A program made the position numbers and the translations under genes. Source: Candidatus Methylomirabilota bacterium (GTDB lineage Bacteria; Methylomirabilota; Methylomirabilia; Methylomirabilales; CSP1-5). Taken from it: a stretch of DNA of 8,576 nucleotides. A model generated the notes under the pieces. That model was not told where the DNA came from, made no database searches, and worked only from the letters and a program-made list of their open reading frames with translations. The DNA is taken from positions 1-8,576 of the forward strand of contig JAKEGQ010000017.1 in assembly GCA_022615475.1 (NCBI GenBank), in the 5' to 3' direction. This document shows positions 4,472-8,576 of this stretch, piece after piece (within the stretch, counting starts at the first letter, position 1; every line of letters begins with the position of its first letter).

Positions 4472-6754
4472 CTAGAACGTGCGTCCCACGTTGAAATTGA
4501 TGACAAAATTGTCATTGCCCGGCTCCGGATTGGGGTTATATCCGAGGTCGATCCGGACCGGACCAAAGGGGGTCACCACGCTCAGCCCAATCCCAAAGGC
4601 ATATTCCATGTCGAAATTCAACGCCACTTCGTCCTTGGAAACGTTCTTGGCCACGTCAACCCAAACGGCCCCCCGGAGATCGACGAAATCCTTGAAGATA
4701 GGGAATCCCACCTCGCCGGTGAAGAGGTAAAACTGATTCCCCCCGATATCCTCCTGGGTCGCCGGGTCCCTGGGGCTCAACTTCCGGAATTCAGCGCCGC
4801 GAAAGTTGTTGGCGCCCCCGAGGAAGAACCGCTCGTTAAGCGGGACCACACTGGAATCGCCATAGGGCTCGGCGAACCCTACCCGCCCCAGGAGCGACCC
4901 GATGATCTCCTTTTCTTCCAAGATGGGAAAGTAATATCGGGCATCCAGAATGATCTTGTAAAAATCGTTGTTCCCTCCCAAGACACCGCCCGCCCACTCC
5001 CCATTCAGGCCCACCCGGTACCCTTTCGTGGGGTTGCCGGGATTATTGCGCGTGTCCCGGACCAGGCCTAGGTTGATCGAGCTGGTATCCGAGGTCCCTA
5101 CCTGATTTTGGATTTGGATGGCGGCGGTCGGACTGACGTCAGAAATTGTAATCTGTTCATACAGGTACCCGAGGCTCACGTAGTTGTACTTGAGGAATCG
5201 ACGGCCAAATACGACTTCGCCCCCGAGCCGCTCTTGATCATAATCGTCGAAATCCGATTGCGTGTCGAAGAGAGCCAGGCTGAAGGAATACTCGGAATCC
5301 AAGAAGAAGGGATCCTCGTACCGAAAGCTCAGTTGGTTGGTGACGGTTCCTATCGTCGCCGCGAGACGGAACCGCTTTCCGAGCCCGAAGAGATTATCCT
5401 CGGTCAGGAAGACAGACCCCTGGGCCCCCCCGGAGGTGCTGAACCCTCCACCGATCCCCACTCGACCGGTGGGCTTCTCCTTCACATCGATGCCGAGCAC
5501 GAGTTGTTCGGGGGCAGACCCTTGAGTACTCTTGATATCCACCGATTCGAAGTACCCGAGCTTGCCCAGTGTTTCCCGTGCCTCCTGCAGGAGCTTGCCG
5601 TTGTATACATCCCCCTCGCCTAATTCCACCTGTCTCCGGATCACCTTGTCCCGCGTCTTCGTATTCCCCCGAATCTCGATCCGCTCCACATAGGCTTTGG
5701 TCCCCTCGGTGATGTCGAAGGTCACATCGACAACCGTCTCATCTGCCCGTACCCGGGTGACCGGAACCACATCTGCAAAGACGTATCCCATCTCGGAATA
5801 TTTCCCAGACAGGGCCAATAGGTCCTTGCGGAGGACATCGCGACCGAAGAACTCCTCTTTGGGGAGTTTGAGTTCGGCGAAGAGTTCCTCCGAAGTGAAG
5901 ATGGTGTTTCCCTTCAGGTCGACCGTCCCCGTGCGAAACCGCTGGCCCTCCTCGATCCGGACCACGATGTCCAGACGGTTCGCCGCCTTATCGATTCGGA
6001 TCTCCGGCTCTGCAACCTTCACTTGCAGATATCCCCGGTCGAGATATAGGGCCTTGATGCGCTCCACGTCTTGGTCGAGCTCCGGCCGTTTGAGGACCCC
6101 AGGTCGAAGAAGCCCAATAAAAAACCGCTCTTTCGTGGCCATCACCCCCCTGATCGTGCCGGCACTGAGCCCCTTGTTGCCCTCGAAGGTGATGTCCCTC
6201 ACGTAAAACTTCGCACCCTCCTCGATGTCAAAGACAAGGTCCACCTCCCGGTCCGAGACCTTTTCGGACCTCCCCGTCACCTGGGCGGTATAGAACCCCT
6301 CGCTTTCATAGTAGGCCCGGATCTTGTCGGCATTCCGACCGAGGGCCTGAGGTTCGAACACCGTCCCGGGCGCAACGTCGATGCGTTCACGCACGTCCTT
6401 TTCCTCGATCTCCTTCGCCCCGACAATCTGAATCGACCGAATGCTGGGTTTCTCCGTGACCACGTAGATCAGGCGCAGTCCCCCTTCCAGGTCCTCCGCC
6501 TCGACCTTGACATCATCGAAGAAGCCCATTTTGAAGAGGGCCTCGACATCCCCACGGATTTTCTCGGGCGAGAAAGGATCACCAACGCGCGTCTGAATGC
6601 GCTGACGGATGGCATCAGACTCGACCTTTCGGTTCCCCCGAATATTGATCTCTTTGACCACGGGTACCTGCTGACCCCAGGCGACGCTGGGACACGTCTG
6701 GATCAGGAGGAAGGCAGACAATAAGAAAAAGACGGTCCGCAGGGCTCGCCCCAT
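4472..6754 (-). CDS. bamA: Outer-membrane protein assembly factor (beta-barrel insertase)
   Basis: BamA is the essential Omp85-family core of the BAM complex, folding and inserting beta-barrel proteins into the outer membrane. The product has 760 residues. It begins with a signal peptide (about 1-27, hydrophobic run VFFLLSAFLLI), followed by five POTRA domains at about 31-101, 102-179, 183-270, 272-351 and 354-427; each shows the family GN-K/T turn (for example NIRGNRKVESD, TFEGNKGLS, IEIRGNTKTRDKVIRR) and the GYF/GYL stretch (GYFESVDI, 400-407). The 16-strand barrel runs from about 429 to 760 and ends in NFNVGRTF, a C-terminal beta-signal with terminal Phe. The loop-6 motif reads FRGA (651-654) rather than the more common VRGF/Y. 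The ATG at 6752-6754 has AAGG ten bases upstream. A promoter lies just before it; skp follows immediately. Confidence 0.97.
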   Translation of the reverse strand: MGRALRTVFFLLSAFLLIQTCPSVAWGQQVPVVKEINIRGNRKVESDAIRQRIQTRVGDPFSPEKIRGDVEALFKMGFFDDVKVEAEDLEGGLRLIYVVTEKPSIRSIQIVGAKEIEEKDVRERIDVAPGTVFEPQALGRNADKIRAYYESEGFYTAQVTGRSEKVSDREVDLVFDIEEGAKFYVRDITFEGNKGLSAGTIRGVMATKERFFIGLLRPGVLKRPELDQDVERIKALYLDRGYLQVKVAEPEIRIDKAANRLDIVVRIEEGQRFRTGTVDLKGNTIFTSEELFAELKLPKEEFFGRDVLRKDLLALSGKYSEMGYVFADVVPVTRVRADETVVDVTFDITEGTKAYVERIEIRGNTKTRDKVIRRQVELGEGDVYNGKLLQEARETLGKLGYFESVDIKSTQGSAPEQLVLGIDVKEKPTGRVGIGGGFSTSGGAQGSVFLTEDNLFGLGKRFRLAATIGTVTNQLSFRYEDPFFLDSEYSFSLALFDTQSDFDDYDQERLGGEVVFGRRFLKYNYVSLGYLYEQITISDVSPTAAIQIQNQVGTSDTSSINLGLVRDTRNNPGNPTKGYRVGLNGEWAGGVLGGNNDFYKIILDARYYFPILEEKEIIGSLLGRVGFAEPYGDSSVVPLNERFFLGGANNFRGAEFRKLSPRDPATQEDIGGNQFYLFTGEVGFPIFKDFVDLRGAVWVDVAKNVSKDEVALNFDMEYAFGIGLSVVTPFGPVRIDLGYNPNPEPGNDNFVINFNVGRTF

Positions 6755-6815
6755 CTATCGATAACCTTTTCTGCAAGATGGAAATAGACCCCCGGCTTCT
6801 CAGGACAACGCGCGA

Positions 6816-6844
6816 CTTATAGCATTGGAGGGAGGGAAAGTAAA
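6816..6844 (-). promoter_or_regulatory. Sigma70-type promoter upstream of bamA
   Basis: On the minus strand TTTACT (6839-6844) and TATAAG (6816-6821) are separated by exactly 17 bases, and TG precedes the -10 box by one base, giving an extended -10 (TGCTATAAG). The -10 matches consensus at five of six positions, the -35 at four of six. Transcription would start near 6809, leaving a leader of about 55 bases before the bamA ATG. It sits directly downstream of the clpC terminator, so bamA and following genes can be read independently of clpC. Confidence 0.6.
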
Positions 6845-6847
6845 CCT

Positions 6848-6867
6848 AAAAAGGGTCCTGTCGGACC
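6848..6867 (-). terminator. Intrinsic terminator after clpC
   Basis: On the minus strand GGTCC (6863-6867) pairs with GGACC (6854-6858) around a GACA tetraloop; one C and five T residues follow (complement of 6848-6853). It begins 23 bases after the clpC TAA. The stem is only five base pairs but all except one are G-C. The T tract ends three bases before the predicted -35 box of the bamA promoter. Confidence 0.55.
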
Positions 6868-6890
6868 GTGGTTGGCGGGAACGGGGTCAC

Positions 6891-8576
6891 TTAGTTGGTT
6901 TGACCGAGAAGATTGGTCACCTCCTCCGCCGTGAGCACGTCGACCCCTGCCTTCACGCGAACGGTGCTCCCCTCGGTGAGGCCTCCTCGAAGCATCTCTT
7001 CGGCCAAAAGATCTTCCACGTAACGTTGGATGGCCCGGCGCAGAGGTCTCGCCCCGAACTGCGGATCGTATCCCTTGTCGATGATGAACTCCTTGGCGTC
7101 ATCGGACATCATCAGCGTGATCCGCTTTTCGTTGAGCTGTAACTGGAGGCGCTGCAGCATCAGGTCAACGATCTTCCGCATGTGCTCTTTCGAAAGGGGG
7201 TGGAAGACGATCACCTCATCAATCCGGTTCATGAACTCGGGATTAAAGGTCTTCTTCAGCTCCGCCAAGACCGTCTCCTTCATTTTGGCGTAGCTCTGCT
7301 CCTGGCTCCCCGTGGTGAAGCCCATGGGAGCATGCATGGTGATCTGCCGTGCCCCGATATTGCTGGTCATGATCAGGATCGTGTTCTTGAAGTCCACCTG
7401 TCGCCCGTAGCTGTCGGTCAGGTGGCCATCTTCAAAGATCTGGAGAAGGAGGTTGAAGACCTCCGGGTGGGCTTTCTCGATCTCGTCCAGGAGGATCACA
7501 GAAAAGGGGCGGCGGCGCACCTTTTCGGTCAGCTGGCCGCTGTCATCATAGCCGATATACCCCGGAGGGGCCCCGATGAGTCGCGAGACCGCGAAGCGCT
7601 CCATGTACTCCGACATGTCGACACGAACGATGGCATCCTCGGTCCCGAAGAGAAACTCCGCCAACGCCTTGGCCAGCTCTGTCTTTCCTACACCCGTCGG
7701 GCCGAGGAATATGAAAGACCCGACCGGCCTCCGAGGATTCTTCAGGCCAGAGCGGGAGCGCCGGATGGCCCGCGTCACCGCCCGGATCGCCTCCTCCTGC
7801 CCTACGACGCGCTTACCGAGATCCTCTTCCATCCGAAGCAGCCTCTGGGACTCGGCCTCTTCGATTTGGAACAGCGGAATGCCCGTCCACTTAGAGACGA
7901 TGTAAGCGATATCCTCATCGTTGACTATAATCTTCTCTTTTGTTTTAAATTCTTTCCACTTATTCCTTCTTTCTTCAAGTTCTGCTCGAAGTTTTCGCTC
8001 GGCATCTCGGAGGCGTGCAGCCACCTCAAAGGCCTGTGTCCTGATGGCATCTTCCTTCTGCTGACGCAGGCGCTCCGCCTCATTCTCCATCTCCCGGATG
8101 TCCTCGGGGAGAATCAGCGACTTCAGGCGGGCGCGGGAGCCTGCCTCGTCCATGACGTCGATCGCCTTGTCGGGCAGGAAGCGGTCAGCAATATAGCGGT
8201 GCGACAGCCGGGCAGCCGCCACCACGGCTTCTTCGGTGATGACGGCGGAATGATGCGCCTCGTAGCGGTCCTTGATCTCGCGGAGGATTTGGATGGTCTC
8301 GTCCACACTCGGCTGGCCCACAAAGATCGTCTGGAAGCGCCGTTCCAGCGCCCGATCCTTCTCCACGTACTTGCGGTACTCATCCATGGTGGTGGCGCCA
8401 ATCACCTGGATCTCCCCGCGGGCCAAGGCCGGCTTGAGCATGTTCGAGGCATCGATCGCGCCTTCGGCCGCCCCGGCCCCGACCAGGGTATGCAGCTCGT
8501 CGATAAAGATCATGACATTGCCCGCCTGCTGGATCTCTTTGATGACCGCCTTGAGTCGCTCTTCGAACTGGCCCCG
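6891..8576 (-). CDS. clpC: ATP-dependent Clp protease ATP-binding subunit ClpC, C-terminal part (cut by window edge)
   Basis: ClpC is a hexameric AAA+ unfoldase that feeds substrates to ClpP in the cytoplasm. The visible 561 residues begin inside the first AAA+ domain (RGQFEERLKAVIKEI) just before its Walker B FIDEL (visible 24-28). Sensor region GATTMDEYRKY and the arginine-rich ALERRFQ follow. The middle domain is short and carries a UVR-like segment around EDAIRTQAFEVAARLRDAE (visible about 175-193), which marks ClpC rather than ClpB or ClpA. The second AAA+ domain has Walker A GPTGVGKT (292-299), Walker B VILLDEIEKAHP (360-371), and a PMGF loop (417-420) at the position of the ClpP-docking loop; the sensor-2 motif GARPLRRAIQRYVED is near the end. 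The N-terminal domain and first Walker A lie outside the window. About 75 bases inside the gene (7919-7995) are strikingly AT-rich. A McsB/CtsR regulon cannot be judged from here. Confidence 0.95.
   Translation of the reverse strand, partial: RGQFEERLKAVIKEIQQAGNVMIFIDELHTLVGAGAAEGAIDASNMLKPALARGEIQVIGATTMDEYRKYVEKDRALERRFQTIFVGQPSVDETIQILREIKDRYEAHHSAVITEEAVVAAARLSHRYIADRFLPDKAIDVMDEAGSRARLKSLILPEDIREMENEAERLRQQKEDAIRTQAFEVAARLRDAERKLRAELEERRNKWKEFKTKEKIIVNDEDIAYIVSKWTGIPLFQIEEAESQRLLRMEEDLGKRVVGQEEAIRAVTRAIRRSRSGLKNPRRPVGSFIFLGPTGVGKTELAKALAEFLFGTEDAIVRVDMSEYMERFAVSRLIGAPPGYIGYDDSGQLTEKVRRRPFSVILLDEIEKAHPEVFNLLLQIFEDGHLTDSYGRQVDFKNTILIMTSNIGARQITMHAPMGFTTGSQEQSYAKMKETVLAELKKTFNPEFMNRIDEVIVFHPLSKEHMRKIVDLMLQRLQLQLNEKRITLMMSDDAKEFIIDKGYDPQFGARPLRRAIQRYVEDLLAEEMLRGGLTEGSTVRVKAGVDVLTAEEVTNLLGQTN

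Noticed and set aside
1707..5071. Long plus-strand open frames, such as 1707-2519, 2533-3390 and 4190-5071
   Set aside because: Each lies opposite a well-conserved minus-strand gene (lpxI, lpxA, skp-bamA), shows no recognisable domain and has His/Pro/Arg-rich composition typical of antisense frames in GC-rich DNA.
7926..7931. Perfect TATAAT on the plus strand inside clpC
   Set aside because: No acceptable -35 box lies 16-18 bases upstream and the site is explained by the AT-rich patch; no gene lies downstream on that strand.
1..8576. A new defence, mobile or biosynthetic system
   Set aside because: All genes belong to well-known envelope or protease families, no transposase, integrase, toxin-antitoxin pair or CRISPR repeats were seen; only non-coding repeats remain unexplained.

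Overview
The window is a stretch of chromosome from a Gram-negative (diderm) bacterium. All eight recognisable genes lie on the minus strand. Read in the direction of transcription, from high to low coordinates, the order is: clpC (3' part only), bamA, skp/ompH, fabZ, lpxA, lpxI, a Gfo/Idh/MocA-family oxidoreductase, and lpxB (5' part only). The composition is GC-rich, roughly 60% by eye. An envelope/lipid A cluster that uses LpxI and carries a Gfo/Idh/MocA gene before lpxB, together with a ClpC-type AAA+ unfoldase, suggests a non-enterobacterial diderm. A Desulfobacterota, Nitrospirota, Methylomirabilota or similar lineage would fit; this is inference from gene content and order, and the phylum cannot be fixed from the sequence alone.

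Region by region. 8576-6891 is the C-terminal two thirds of ClpC. A 150-bp gap (6755-6890 plus gene ends) packs a small intrinsic terminator for clpC and a good sigma70-like promoter for the following genes. 6754-3893 holds bamA (outer-membrane protein insertase) and, 24 bp after its stop, skp (periplasmic chaperone for the same outer-membrane proteins). 3776-2488 holds fabZ and lpxA, separated by 14 bp. lpxI follows after 82 bp. After lpxI comes a strong GC hairpin and then an intrinsic-terminator-like hairpin with a T6 tract. The oxidoreductase and lpxB follow, and both start codons lie inside arrays of degenerate 7-bp repeats.

How the genes work together: FabZ supplies the acyl-ACP pool by dehydrating 3-hydroxyacyl-ACPs. 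LpxA uses the 3-hydroxyacyl-ACP branch to acylate UDP-GlcNAc. LpxI cleaves UDP-diacylglucosamine to lipid X, and LpxB joins lipid X with another UDP-diacylglucosamine to make the disaccharide core of lipid A. BamA and Skp deliver and insert the beta-barrel proteins of the same outer membrane. The lpxD gene, usual between skp and fabZ in this type of cluster, is absent here. The oxidoreductase resembles GnnA by family and position (GnnA makes 3-keto-UDP-GlcNAc for 3-amino lipid A), but no GnnB aminotransferase is present in the window.

I found no CRISPR array, transposase, phage gene, tRNA or rRNA, and no wholly new gene system. The most unusual structure is non-coding: heptamer-periodic repeat arrays at 385-426 and 1458-1527 that share a register relative to two start codons, plus inverted copies of the same heptamers and a REP-like palindrome in the gap between the oxidoreductase and lpxB.
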